Assembly: GCA_964346495.1 (NCBI GenBank)
Contig: CAYFUW010000024.1
Span: forward strand, 1-24,605
Length of the DNA stretch: 24,605 nt
Source: JBGZFC01 sp964346495
GTDB lineage: Bacteria > Bacteroidota > Bacteroidia > Bacteroidales > Dysgonomonadaceae
Direction: 5' to 3'
Shown: piece by piece, positions 7,870 through 16,600 of the stretch
Numbering within the stretch: position 1 is the stretch's first letter
How the letters are laid out: each line of letters opens with the position of its first letter
The notes under the pieces: model-generated
Databases searched by the model: none
What the model saw: only the letters and a program-made list of their open reading frames with translations
Told to the model about the DNA's origin: nothing
Translations under genes and position numbers: made by a program

Positions 7870-9909
7870 ATGCAAGTAAAAAGAGTATTATCACTCCTTA
7901 GTTTATTGTTAATTTTCACTCTTTCTTCATTTTCACAAGATGAGGTTGTTTGGAAATTTAGTATAAAAGATGCCGGCAATGGAGAAATAGATCTCATTGC
8001 AAACGCTAATATCAAGGCTGGTTGGCATATATACGACATAGATATACCCGAAGGTGGACCAACTGCAACCACATTAAGTATAGACAAAATTGTTGGAGCT
8101 AAACCTGTTGGCAAATTCAAAGTTTTAGGCAAAAAAGCCAATGTAAAGTTTGACCCGATGTTTGAAATGAATATCGGAACTTTTGATAACTCTACAAATT
8201 TTGCCCAACGTTTTAAAATTACCGACAAAGCAAAATTTGCTCTTGAAGGCGATATCAGAGCGCAAGCTTGTAATGAGGGAAGTTGCTTACCGCCAACTCC
8301 TATAGATTTTGCTTTTAGTTCAAAAGATCTACCTACAACTGTTACAGTAGCACAACTTACAGCGGAAGAGGCTGCTCAAGAAGCAACTGTTGCAGAACTT
8401 TTAGATACAGCCACAGTTGCTTCAGATTCCCTTGCTACACCCGCAGTAACTTCAAGCGATCTTGACGTTAGCGCTCTTTGGACACCTGTTATAGAAGAGT
8501 TGAAAGAATACGGGATGAAAGGAAGTGTGGCAGGCAGATCACTTATATGGATTTTGATTTCAGGCTTTATTGGTGGTTTCATCGCACTGTTAACACCATG
8601 TATTTGGCCGCTTATTCCAATGACTGTGAGCTTTTTCCTAAAACGAAACAAAACTGAAAAGAAAAAAGCAATAAATGAAGCTGTCATTTATGGAGCATCT
8701 ATCATTGTTATCTATGTATCACTAGGTTTGATAATTACAGGTATATTTGGAGCCAGCGCACTTAATGACCTTTCAACAAGTGCAATATTTAACTTGATAT
8801 TCTTTGCACTACTTGTTTTCTTTGCTATTGCATTTTTTGGAGCATTCGACCTGGTACTACCTGCTTCATGGACAAATAAAATGGACGAGAAAGCTGACAA
8901 AGCCGGTGGTTTGCTTGGTATTTTCTTCATGGCATTTACTTTGGCTTTGGTTTCATTCTCTTGTACAGGACCTATTATTGGAACCTTGCTTGTAGATGCT
9001 GCAACATCTGGTAATATTCTTGCACCTGCAGTAGGTATGTTTGGTTTTGCGGTAGCATTATCTATTCCTTTCGCTCTATTTGCAATTTTCCCATCGTGGC
9101 TACAAAGCTTACCCAAATCGGGAGGATGGTTAAACTCGGTAAAAGTTGTTCTTGGATTTCTGGAACTTGCACTAGCTCTTAAATTCTTATCGGTAGCTGA
9201 CCTGGCTTACGGATGGAGAATATTAGATAGAGAGGTATTCCTTGTTTTATGGATTGTGATTTTTGCACTATTAGGTTTTTATCTAATAGGCAAACTGAAA
9301 TTCAAACACGACAGCGACTTGCCATATGTGTCGGTACCAAGACTATTTATGGCTATTATATCTTTTGCTTTCGCTATTTATATGGTTCCCGGCTTATGGG
9401 GTGCTCCATTAAAATCGATAAGTGCATTCTCTCCTCCAATCTACACACAAGATTTTAACTTATATGATGGCTCGGTTCATGCAAAATTCATGGATTACGA
9501 ATCTGCAATGGTTTATGCTAAACAGAACAATAAACCTGTTATGATTGACTTCTCGGGTTATGGATGCGTTAACTGTCGTAATATGGAAGCATCAGTTTGG
9601 ACAGATGCACGCGTAAAAAACATTCTGGATAACGATTACGTTTTGGTAACACTAATGGTTGATGATAAAACTAAACTTCCTGAAGTAATTGAGGTTGAAG
9701 AAAACGGAAAAATCACGAAACTTAAAACCGTTGGTGATAAGTGGAGTTATTTGCAACGTTACAAATTTGGTGCAAATGCTCAACCATACTATATAGCACT
9801 CGATCTTGAGGGAAAACCAATCGCACCTTCGTACGCATTCGATCAGGATGTGAACAGATATTTGGAATTCCTTGAAACAGGATTGCGAAACTTCAAAAAT
9901 CAACAATAA
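7870..9909 (+). CDS. dsbD: Thiol:disulfide interchange protein DsbD
   Basis: A 679-residue inner-membrane protein that carries electrons from cytosolic thioredoxin to periplasmic thiol proteins. It has a signal peptide (about 1-22, ending FSQ). A periplasmic DsbD-alpha-type domain carries Cys134 and Cys139 (ACNEGSCLPP). An Ala/Thr-rich linker spans about 160-200. A polytopic membrane domain from about 222 to 510 carries the redox pair Cys244 (LTPCIWPLIP) and Cys365 (VSFSCTGPIIG). A C-terminal thioredoxin fold carries CVNC (Cys566/Cys569). All six redox cysteines expected for the three-step relay are present, so the protein looks functional and full length. It is driven by its own promoter and followed by a strong palindrome with a T-tract. 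Confidence 0.96.
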   Translation: MQVKRVLSLLSLLLIFTLSSFSQDEVVWKFSIKDAGNGEIDLIANANIKAGWHIYDIDIPEGGPTATTLSIDKIVGAKPVGKFKVLGKKANVKFDPMFEMNIGTFDNSTNFAQRFKITDKAKFALEGDIRAQACNEGSCLPPTPIDFAFSSKDLPTTVTVAQLTAEEAAQEATVAELLDTATVASDSLATPAVTSSDLDVSALWTPVIEELKEYGMKGSVAGRSLIWILISGFIGGFIALLTPCIWPLIPMTVSFFLKRNKTEKKKAINEAVIYGASIIVIYVSLGLIITGIFGASALNDLSTSAIFNLIFFALLVFFAIAFFGAFDLVLPASWTNKMDEKADKAGGLLGIFFMAFTLALVSFSCTGPIIGTLLVDAATSGNILAPAVGMFGFAVALSIPFALFAIFPSWLQSLPKSGGWLNSVKVVLGFLELALALKFLSVADLAYGWRILDREVFLVLWIVIFALLGFYLIGKLKFKHDSDLPYVSVPRLFMAIISFAFAIYMVPGLWGAPLKSISAFSPPIYTQDFNLYDGSVHAKFMDYESAMVYAKQNNKPVMIDFSGYGCVNCRNMEASVWTDARVKNILDNDYVLVTLMVDDKTKLPEVIEVEENGKITKLKTVGDKWSYLQRYKFGANAQPYYIALDLEGKPIAPSYAFDQDVNRYLEFLETGLRNFKNQQ

Positions 9910-9916
9910 AAACTTT

Positions 9917-9950
9917 GTAGAGACGTGCAATTGTACGTCTCTACTTTTTT
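9917..9950 (+). terminator. Strong terminator hairpin, also a REP-like palindrome
   Basis: GTAGAGACGT (9917-9926) pairs perfectly with ACGTCTCTAC (9935-9944). The centre GCAATTGT can also pair almost fully, and TTTTTT follows at 9945-9950. It begins 8 nt after the dsbD stop, which fits a rho-independent terminator. Palindromes built on GTAGAGACG...CGTCTCTAC are familiar to me as dispersed repeats in several bacterial groups, so this may be a mobile palindrome used as a terminator. Confidence 0.75.
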
Positions 9951-9966
9951 AAATAATAATCACTCT

Positions 9967-10017
9967 GACGGTAACCCGTTAAATCGGGATTTCTGCTTCG
10001 TTTAAATATACACCGTC
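9967..10017. other. Possible structured leader between dsbD and mazG
   Basis: GACGGT (9967-9972) pairs with ACCGTC (10012-10017), enclosing a smaller hairpin CCCG/CGGG (9975-9988 region) and an unpaired stretch. It ends 15 nt before mazG. No known riboswitch class is recognised. The stems are short and could be chance. Confidence 0.25.
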
Positions 10018-10032
10018 TTTATATATTCTACA

Positions 10033-10815
10033 ATGAACACCAGACAACAAAAAATCGAAGCTTTTGGACGACTGCTCGATGTAATGGATGAGCTACGTGC
10101 CAAATGTCCTTGGGATAAGGTACAAACTAACGAAAGCCTTCGCGCCAACACTATCGAAGAGACTTACGAGCTTGCTGAAGCAATTATAAATAACGATAAC
10201 GAAGAGATAAAAAAAGAGTTAGGCGATTTGTTGCTTCACGTGGTTTTTTACTCTAAAATCGGAGAAGAGAAAAAAGCTTTTGATATTGCAGATGTATGCA
10301 ACACCATTTGCGACAAGCTTATTTTTCGCCATCCGCATGTCTTCGGCGAAAAAAACATAGATTCTGCCGGAGCAGTAGAGAAATCGTGGGAAGAGATTAA
10401 ACTACAAGAAAAGGGTGGCAATAAAACCGTTTTGGAAGGTGTCCCTTCTGCTCTGCCAGCGTTGGTGAAAGCCTATCGAATACAAGACAAAGCCAGAAAT
10501 TCGGGTTTTGACTGGAATGAACGACATGATGTTTGGGAAAAAGTAAAAGAAGAGATAGGCGAACTTGAAGCAGAAATAGTAAGCATGGACGCTGATAAAA
10601 TGGAAGGCGAATTTGGTGATGTTATTTTCAGTATTATCAATGCAGCCCGACTATATAAAGTAAATCCCGACAACGCTTTAGAGCGTACCAATAAAAAATT
10701 TATCTATCGTTTCAATTACATGGAAAAAAAGGTAAAGGAACAAGGTCGCTCGTTAAAAGAGATGACGTTGGAGGAGATGGAAGAGATTTGGCAAGAAGCA
10801 AAACATAGTCAATAA
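10033..10815 (+). CDS. mazG: Nucleoside triphosphate pyrophosphohydrolase MazG
   Basis: A 260-residue enzyme that hydrolyses (d)NTPs to NMP and pyrophosphate, clearing aberrant nucleotides and, in E. coli, modulating the stringent alarmone pool. It has the two MazG domains of the long form. Domain 1 carries the metal-binding EExxE...ExxD signature (E42, E43, E46; E62, D65: IEETYELAEA and KKELGDLLLH). Domain 2 repeats the pattern (EEIGELEAE at 173-181; GEFGDVIFS at 192-200). The linker includes the conserved ARNSGFDW-type segment (154-161). The length is normal. It lies alone between two hairpins, with no mazEF toxin genes nearby, so the name should not be read as toxin-antitoxin context. Confidence 0.95.
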   Translation: MNTRQQKIEAFGRLLDVMDELRAKCPWDKVQTNESLRANTIEETYELAEAIINNDNEEIKKELGDLLLHVVFYSKIGEEKKAFDIADVCNTICDKLIFRHPHVFGEKNIDSAGAVEKSWEEIKLQEKGGNKTVLEGVPSALPALVKAYRIQDKARNSGFDWNERHDVWEKVKEEIGELEAEIVSMDADKMEGEFGDVIFSIINAARLYKVNPDNALERTNKKFIYRFNYMEKKVKEQGRSLKEMTLEEMEEIWQEAKHSQ

Positions 10816-10820
10816 TTTTT

Positions 10821-10841
10821 GGTTGCAACCCTCTTTTTTTT
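10821..10841 (+). terminator. Weak terminator candidate after mazG
   Basis: GGTTGCAACC (10821-10830) is a perfect palindrome 5 nt after the mazG stop, followed by a run of eight T (10834-10841). The stem can hold only three or four pairs, so this is a marginal call. Confidence 0.3.
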
Positions 10842-10884
10842 GGTATAAATAAGTATATTTTTAAAGGTTTAAAATAAAAAGAAA

Positions 10885-11556
10885 ATGAAAAAAAGACTAT
10901 TTATCTTTGTTACAATAGGTCTAATGACTCTATGTAACTTAAATGCACAAGAAATAAACGGTGAATCGTGGAATATGAGCGATGTTGCATTGCTAGATGG
11001 TAAAACCATTGCCAAAGCTAACGCATTAGGTTGGGTTACACGCAATTTCGGATTTTATGGCGAACGTGTTATCAACAAAAACATTAGTGCCGTAGTAGGA
11101 GTAAACTTTATGCCGAAAGGCAACATTCCTTTTATTGGGAAATTTACTGAAGACCAAGATGTAAAAGAGATACAAGCAAGCTCTTTTGCCTTTACTCCGG
11201 AAGTTCGTTTTTATCTTGGAAAATCGGGATATGGAAGAGGATTTTACGTTGGTCCATATTACAAATACGAACATTTCAACGCTGACAATTACACCGTTTA
11301 TTATCAAGATGAAAACAATATCAACCAAAGTGTTATTCTCGATGGAAAAATGAACACTCATAGTTTTGGAGCTATAGTTGGTGCTCAATGGCTGCTTGGG
11401 AAAAATAAAAACATTGCATTGGACTGGACTATTATTGGTGCACATTATGGTGCAAATAGAGGCGTTTTCAACGGTGAATCTACTCGTGAAATCTCACCGG
11501 AAGAACAAGTTATTTTAAAACATGAGTTGGAAAAAGCTATCAATAATCTCGAATGA
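10885..11556 (+). CDS. Outer-membrane beta-barrel protein, DUF3575-like, prematurely stopped
   Basis: A 223-residue product with a signal peptide (about 1-21, LMTLCNLNAQ) and alternating barrel strands, for example SFAFTPEVRFYLG, GFYVGPYYKYEHF and HSFGAIVGAQWLLG. The arrangement resembles DUF3575-type outer-membrane proteins of Bacteroidota. The frame stops at TGA (11554-11556) directly after INNLE, but the same frame then runs on for 39 sense codons and ends with SFSVGYRF and TAA. A C-terminal Phe ending a last amphipathic strand is the classic barrel terminus, so the native protein was probably 263 residues. As written, the product lacks its last one or two strands and is likely non-functional, unless the TGA is a sequencing error or is read through. 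A bidirectional terminator follows at 11701. Confidence 0.85.
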   Translation: MKKRLFIFVTIGLMTLCNLNAQEINGESWNMSDVALLDGKTIAKANALGWVTRNFGFYGERVINKNISAVVGVNFMPKGNIPFIGKFTEDQDVKEIQASSFAFTPEVRFYLGKSGYGRGFYVGPYYKYEHFNADNYTVYYQDENNINQSVILDGKMNTHSFGAIVGAQWLLGKNKNIALDWTIIGAHYGANRGVFNGESTREISPEEQVILKHELEKAINNLE

Positions 11557-11676
11557 GGAAACAAAAAAATATTCAAAGCCGACGGTGTTACTGTAGATTC
11601 GCACTCAGCACAAGCAAACGTAAAAAGTCCATGGGCTTTTATTAGAATGTCTTTTTCTGTTGGCTATCGATTTTAA
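11557..11676 (+). pseudogene. Detached C-terminus of the barrel gene, in frame after TGA
   Basis: Immediately after the TGA, the reading frame continues with GNKKIFKADGVTVDS and ends KSPWAFIRMSFSVGYRF before TAA at 11674-11676. It has no start codon of its own near its beginning. The PWAFIR...GYRF ending is that of a last barrel strand. Together with 10885-11556 it would form one 792-nt gene. A single C-to-T change in CGA (Arg) or G-to-A in TGG (Trp) would explain the stop. Confidence 0.8.
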
Positions 11677-11700
11677 TGTAGACAAGAATTATTTATATAA

Positions 11701-11736
11701 AAAAAGGAAAACTTCTGGATGTAGTTTTCCTTTTTT
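11701..11736. terminator. Bidirectional terminator between convergent genes
   Basis: AAAAAGGAAAAC (11701-11712) is perfectly complementary to GTTTTCCTTTTT (11724-11735) with an 11-nt loop. Runs of A and T on the outer sides give a T-tract on either strand. It lies between the plus-strand barrel gene and the minus-strand UPF0316 gene, which converge here. Confidence 0.85.
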
Positions 11737-11754
11737 AATATCATATTGCGTAAA

Positions 11755-12318
11755 TTATTTACCCGGCCTCCATCGCTTAATAATATTATTACGTTTAGCG
11801 AAAATACCATTTTGCTTGTTACGCACATCCTCTACCACATAAAAAATATCAGGGTCAAAATCGGTTAACGTACGTTCTACCAATTTCATTTGGTCACGTT
11901 TAATAACAGTTTCTACTATATCTACTTTACTGGTAGAACCTTTTCCATGTGTCACTGTTGCACCGAAATTCATCTTATTGAGCAACTGCACCAACTCCAT
12001 ACCGTCATTTTGCGTATAAATTCTACATAACACAATGCCATAAGCAATGCGTTGTTCAAGCAAAATACCAATATAGTTCCCTGCTGCGTAACCACCTGCA
12101 TAGGATAAATACGAAACTAAATCGTTTGCACGGGTAAGAATTTGCGAAATAATTACCACCCAAATAAACACTTCAAAAAAACCAATAATCGGTGCCAAAT
12201 ACTTCTCGCCTTTCGATACAAAAATAATACGTAACGTTCCAAGTGAAACGTCAATAATGCGCCCGAAAAATATCATTATGGGCAATAACCAAGGGTAAAC
12301 ATCTAAAAAATCAAACAT
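11755..12318 (-). CDS. UPF0316 / DUF2179 membrane protein
   Basis: A 187-residue protein with a hydrophobic N-terminal half of about three membrane helices (residues 8-26, 40-62 and 70-92) and a soluble C-terminal half. The opening WLLPIMIFFGRIIDVSLGTLRIIFVSKG is shared by the UPF0316 family; GRxxDVxLGTLRxxFVxrG is the pattern I recognise. The C-terminal part (about 100-170) fits a DUF2179-type small alpha/beta domain (VTHGKGSTSKVDIVETVIKR). Family members are inner-membrane proteins of unknown function. It is separated from the upstream threonine aldolase gene by a palindromic repeat element, and four heptamer repeats lie just before its start. It is probably transcribed either as the tail of the upstream run or from its own promoter, which I could not identify. 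Confidence 0.88.
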   Translation of the reverse strand: MFDFLDVYPWLLPIMIFFGRIIDVSLGTLRIIFVSKGEKYLAPIIGFFEVFIWVVIISQILTRANDLVSYLSYAGGYAAGNYIGILLEQRIAYGIVLCRIYTQNDGMELVQLLNKMNFGATVTHGKGSTSKVDIVETVIKRDQMKLVERTLTDFDPDIFYVVEDVRNKQNGIFAKRNNIIKRWRPGK

Positions 12319-12324
12319 GTCTTT

Positions 12325-12352
12325 ATTTACGATTTGCGATTTCGGATTTACG
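12325..12352. repeat. Four tandem 7-bp repeats upstream of UPF0316 gene
   Basis: Units are ATTTACG, ATTTGCG, ATTTCGG and ATTTACG in exact register, followed by AATT. They end 7 nt upstream of the UPF0316 start codon. Similar ATTTACG-type tracts occur between genes in some Bacteroidota in my recollection; the function is unknown. Confidence 0.7.
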
Positions 12353-12400
12353 AATTAATTGTCCGAAATACTTTGTTATTATAAAAACTATTTTCTGTTT

Positions 12401-12520
12401 CCACGCCTTTTAAGGCATGGTCAATTGTTACACAAATAAAGGGCTTCAGCCCAAACTTATATAAATTTTGGCTAAAGCCAATTTCCAGAGCTCATCAAAC
12501 CCACGCCTTAAAAGGCGTGG
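12401..12520. repeat. Composite palindromic repeat element (REP/BIME-like)
   Basis: Four hairpins lie within 120 nt. CCACGCCTTT/TAAGGCATGG (12401-12420) is a near-palindrome. GGGCT-tc-AGCCC spans 12441-12452. TTGGCT-aa-AGCCAA spans 12468-12481. CCACGCCTT-aa-AAGGCGTGG (12501-12520) is perfect. The first and last units are copies of one another and are each followed by (T)CAATTG. Such head-and-tail palindromes are typical of dispersed non-coding repeats. It occupies the gap between the threonine aldolase and UPF0316 genes. Confidence 0.8.
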
Positions 12521-12554
12521 CAATTGATTCTATAATACTTTAAAAACAATCATA

Positions 12555-13574
12555 TTAAATTATTGTTTTCAAATAAGATATAAAATCTTCAATATCACCG
12601 TCTGTCGTGTCCCAAGAACAAACCAAGCGCGATTCGTTGCGATTTTCGTCCCATGAATAAAAGAAATAGCGTTCGAGCAATTTGTCGGTAATATCTTTTG
12701 GAAGGATGAAAAAGAGTTGATTCGATTCCACTTTTTGAGTAAATTCGATTTCGATTTTATTCATTTCGGTTGCCAGCTTTTGAGCAGCGGCATTAGAACG
12801 ACGAGCGTTTTCCAACCAAATATTCTCTTTCAAATATGGAATAAATTGTGCCGAAATAAAACGCATTTTAGAATAGAGTTGCGTGGTCTGTTTGCGATAA
12901 TACTTCATGTTTTCGGCAAGCTCTTTGCGTAACGGAACAATTACCTCACCCATCATCAAGCCGTTTTTTGTACCTCCCAACGTGAAAATATCCACACCGC
13001 AATCAACCGTAATTTCACGCAACGAAACATTCAAATAATCACATGCGTTGGCAATTCGGGTACCGTCAACGAAAAGATACATATCGTGTTCGTGAGCCAA
13101 ATCGGCAAGAGCTTTTAGCCCGTCGGGTGTGTATGCCGTGCCTAATTCTGTTGTTTGCGATATAGCAATAACTTTCGGTTGCGAGTGATGCTCGAATCCA
13201 AAACCATGCAAATGCGGTCTGACCAATTCGGGTGTAAGTTTTCCGTCGGGTGTGTCAATCTCTTTCAGTACGGCACCCGTAAATTTTGTCGGTGCTCCGC
13301 ACTCATCCACCGCTATATGTGCCGTTGAAGCACAGATAATAGAATGAAATGGCAACACACAAGCCTGCAATGCAACAACGTTTGCTCCCGTTCCGTTAAA
13401 AACAAACATCGGCTGTATATCTTTTTCTCCTAACAACTCTCTTACCACATTTTCTGCACGGTGTGTCCACTCATCGTCGCCATAAGCGACAGTGTGATTT
13501 GTGTTAGCATCGATAATCGCCTGTATTATACGCGGATGCACACCTGAATTGTTATCACTTCCGAAACTTCTCAT
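12555..13574 (-). CDS. ltaE: Low-specificity L-threonine aldolase
   Basis: A 339-residue PLP enzyme of fold type I that splits L-threonine or L-allo-threonine to glycine and acetaldehyde. The N-terminus RSFGSDNNSGVHPRI is typical of the family's FRSDN-type opening. PLP-related motifs are FVFNGTGANVVAL (57-69), His86 in STAHI stacking position, LFVDGTRIANA (167-177, with Asp170 and Arg173) and the Schiff-base lysine Lys203 in LGGTKNGLM. The length is normal. It starts 47 nt after the metH stop on the same strand. Co-transcription is plausible and would link glycine production to the one-carbon units used by MetH. The substrate stereochemistry cannot be read from sequence. Confidence 0.94.
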   Translation of the reverse strand: MRSFGSDNNSGVHPRIIQAIIDANTNHTVAYGDDEWTHRAENVVRELLGEKDIQPMFVFNGTGANVVALQACVLPFHSIICASTAHIAVDECGAPTKFTGAVLKEIDTPDGKLTPELVRPHLHGFGFEHHSQPKVIAISQTTELGTAYTPDGLKALADLAHEHDMYLFVDGTRIANACDYLNVSLREITVDCGVDIFTLGGTKNGLMMGEVIVPLRKELAENMKYYRKQTTQLYSKMRFISAQFIPYLKENIWLENARRSNAAAQKLATEMNKIEIEFTQKVESNQLFFILPKDITDKLLERYFFYSWDENRNESRLVCSWDTTDGDIEDFISYLKTII

Positions 13575-13621
13575 AAATTGTTTTTCAATATTATTTTAAG
13601 CAAATTAGAATTAGCTTTTCA

Positions 13622-16600
13622 TTATAAATTTCCCAATAAAAACTTCCTTATATCTTTTGAATCCTCTCCTTTTCTTGTAGCGTAATCTTCCAATTGCTCT
13701 TCCGATATTTCGCCGACAGCAAAATAGCTTGATTCGGGATGAGCAATGAAAAAGCCGCTAACCGATGCGTTAGGATACATCACTCCGTTTTCGGTAAGCG
13801 AAACTCCGATTTCTTCGGAATGAAGCATCTCATGCAAAGCGAAATTCACCGATTGGTCGGGAATAGACGGATAACCCACAGCAGGACGAATGCCACGATA
13901 TTTTACCGAAAACATTTCGCTAACCGATAGTTTTTCATCGGATGCGTAAGCCCAATACTCGCGACGCACTTTTTCGTGCAACCACTCTGTGGCAGCTTCG
14001 GCAAGACGGTCGAGTAACGATTTCATCAACAGGGCAGAGTACTCATCGCCTTCGTTTTCGTATTTACGAATCAGATAATCCGACCCGGCACCACCCGTTA
14101 CCGCGAAAGCTCCAATAAAGTCTCTCTTTCCCGATGATTTCGGCGCGATAAAATCGGCAATGCAAAGGTACTCATTTTTATCAGATTTCTTCTGTTGACG
14201 AAGCATCGGGAACGGTTTGCCATCGATAAAAACAGTATCGTTTTCACTATACGCCTCATAGAAACCGAAAACCGCTTTGATATAGTCAACATCCAAATCG
14301 ATAAACTTTTTCAACATATTCACCGCATCTTCGTACAATTTTGATGCTTCCTGAGCACGCTCGCGCTCATCTTCACTGAAATGAGCGAGCCACTGTGCCT
14401 GACAATGTCCGCACATGCTTACATTAGTAACAGTGTGGAATTTAGGTGACAGATTCCACGAGTGGAAAAAGAATTTCCAATTGATATAGGGAATTATCTC
14501 TTCAATTTTTATATCGTCAAGCAGGATTCGTCCCATTGTTTTCGGCTTAACAGCATCGAAATTGTTCAAATCTATTTTGAAACCATTTTCACGAGCTTCG
14601 GATAAAGAGACAAGCTCCGAACTCTTTTCGGAACTCTTTTCACGAAGTGCCTGATACTCATCGCGAACGGTTTTGATATACTTTTCACTTGTTTCGGGAT
14701 TTAGCAAATTAGCCACAGCCGCAGGACTTTGCGACGCATCTTTCACGTAAAGCACCGTACCCAATCCATATTTCGGCGCAATTTTCAACGCAGTATGCAG
14801 TTTCGATGTGGTGGCTCCACCGATTAGCAACGGAATTGTGAAACCCGCTTTTTGCATCTCTTCGGCAACAATTGACATCTCTTCTAACGAAGGCGTAATC
14901 AATCCGCTCAATCCCACCATATCAGGTTTCTCTTCGCGAATGGTATCTATAATTTTTTCAGCCGAAACCATCACGCCCAAATCGATAATTTCGTAATTAT
15001 TGCACGATAACACAATGGAAACTATGTTTTTACCAATATCGTGTACATCACCCTTAACGGTTGCCAACACAATTTTTCCTGCTTTGTGAGATTCGCCTGC
15101 CGCTTTTTCGGCTTCGATAGTGGGTTGCAAAATAGCAACAGCTTTTTTCATTGTTCGAGCCGCTTTTACCACCTGTGGCAGGAACATTTTTCCCGAACCA
15201 AACAGATCGCCAACCACATTCATTCCCGTCATCAACGGCTTATCGATAACATCCACGGCACGCGGATAGATTGTCAAAGCTTCGGCAATATCTTCTTCCA
15301 AATAATCGCCAATACCCTTTACCAACGCGTAACTCAATCGCTCATCCAACGAAAGCGAACGCCACTCTTGCGCTTTTGCATGCTCCGATTCGGGTGTCTT
15401 TTCGTTTTTCAAACGTTCGGCAAGTTCGGTCAATTTCTCTTCGGCATGTTCATGTCGATTAAAAATAACATCTTCCACCAACTCTCGCTCTTCAATCGGA
15501 ATATCTTCGTACAGAACCGACTCCGCCGGATTTACAATTACCATATCCATTCCTGCCTGAATGGCATGATAAAGGAAAACCGAGTGCATCACTTCACGAA
15601 TATAGTTGTTGCCGCGGAACGAGAACGACAAATTGCTAACTCCGCCGCTTACAAGTGCGTATGGCAGATTTTCTTTAATCCAACGAACAGTTTTAATGAA
15701 ATCGGCAGCGTAATTCCGGTGCTCTTCCATTCCGGTTGCAATGGCAAGAATATTCGGGTCGAAAATAATGTTTTTCGGGTCGAAACCATCTTCAACCAAT
15801 AGATTGTAAGCACGTTGACAGATTTCGATACGACGCTCGTACGATGTGGCTTGTCCCTCTTCGTCAAATGCCATAACGATAACCGCCGCTCCGTAAGATT
15901 GAATTAATCGGGCATGTTTCAGAAACTCCTCCTCGCCATTTTTGAGCGAAATAGAGTTCACAATGCACTTACCCTGAACGCATTTCAATCCGGCTTCCAA
16001 AACCTCCCATTTCGATGAATCAATCATTATTGGAACACGGGCAACTTCCGGATCGGATGCCAACAGGTTGAGAAAATTGGTCATCTCTTGCACACCGTCT
16101 AACAATCCGTCATCCATATTTACGTCGATAACCTGCGCACCGTCGTCAACCTGTTTGCGAGCTATTTCTAACGCTTCGTCGTAGTTTTTCTCATTAATCA
16201 GTCGTAAAAACTTGCGTGAACCTGCCACATTGCAGCGTTCGCCGATATTTACAAAATTGATTTCGGGTGTAATTTTCAACTCTTCCAAACCCGATAGATG
16301 CAGATGTTCGGGTTTCGATGCAGGTTTTCGCGGTTTTTTCCCTTCGATGAGTTCCGTGTAAAGAGCGATATGTTCGGGCGTTGTGCCGCAACATCCGCCA
16401 ATAATATTAACCAACTCTTCATCGATAAACTCCCGAATTTGCGATGCCATTTTTTCGGGTGTCTCATCATATTCTCCCAATTGATTGGGCAATCCCGCGT
16501 TGGGATAAGCACTAACGTAAAACGGTGCAATTCGTCCCAACTCTTTCAAATAGGGCTTCATATCGCGCGCTCCGAAAGAACAGTTCAACCCGATAGCAAG

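Noticed and set aside
8712..9116. 134-residue minus-strand frame inside dsbD
   Set aside because: It overlaps the membrane domain of dsbD, whose six cysteines and helices are clearly coding; the antisense product is a Lys/Ala/Ser-rich shadow.
10033..10815. MazG as part of a toxin-antitoxin locus
   Set aside because: No mazE or mazF-like gene is nearby; the protein is the housekeeping two-domain pyrophosphohydrolase.
10885..11676. TGA reassigned to an amino acid or selenocysteine
   Set aside because: thiL and the lipoprotein gene end normally at TGA, conserved proteins here contain no other internal TGA, and no SECIS-like hairpin is evident after 11556.
12401..12520. CRISPR array from the repeated CCACGCC palindrome
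   Set aside because: There are only two copies, about 80 nt apart, with hairpins between them rather than uniform spacers, and no cas genes.
15041..15802. 253-residue open frame on the plus strand inside metH
   Set aside because: It is antisense to the cobalamin module of metH, has a Cys/His/Phe/Arg-rich composition typical of shadow frames, and has no homologous motif.
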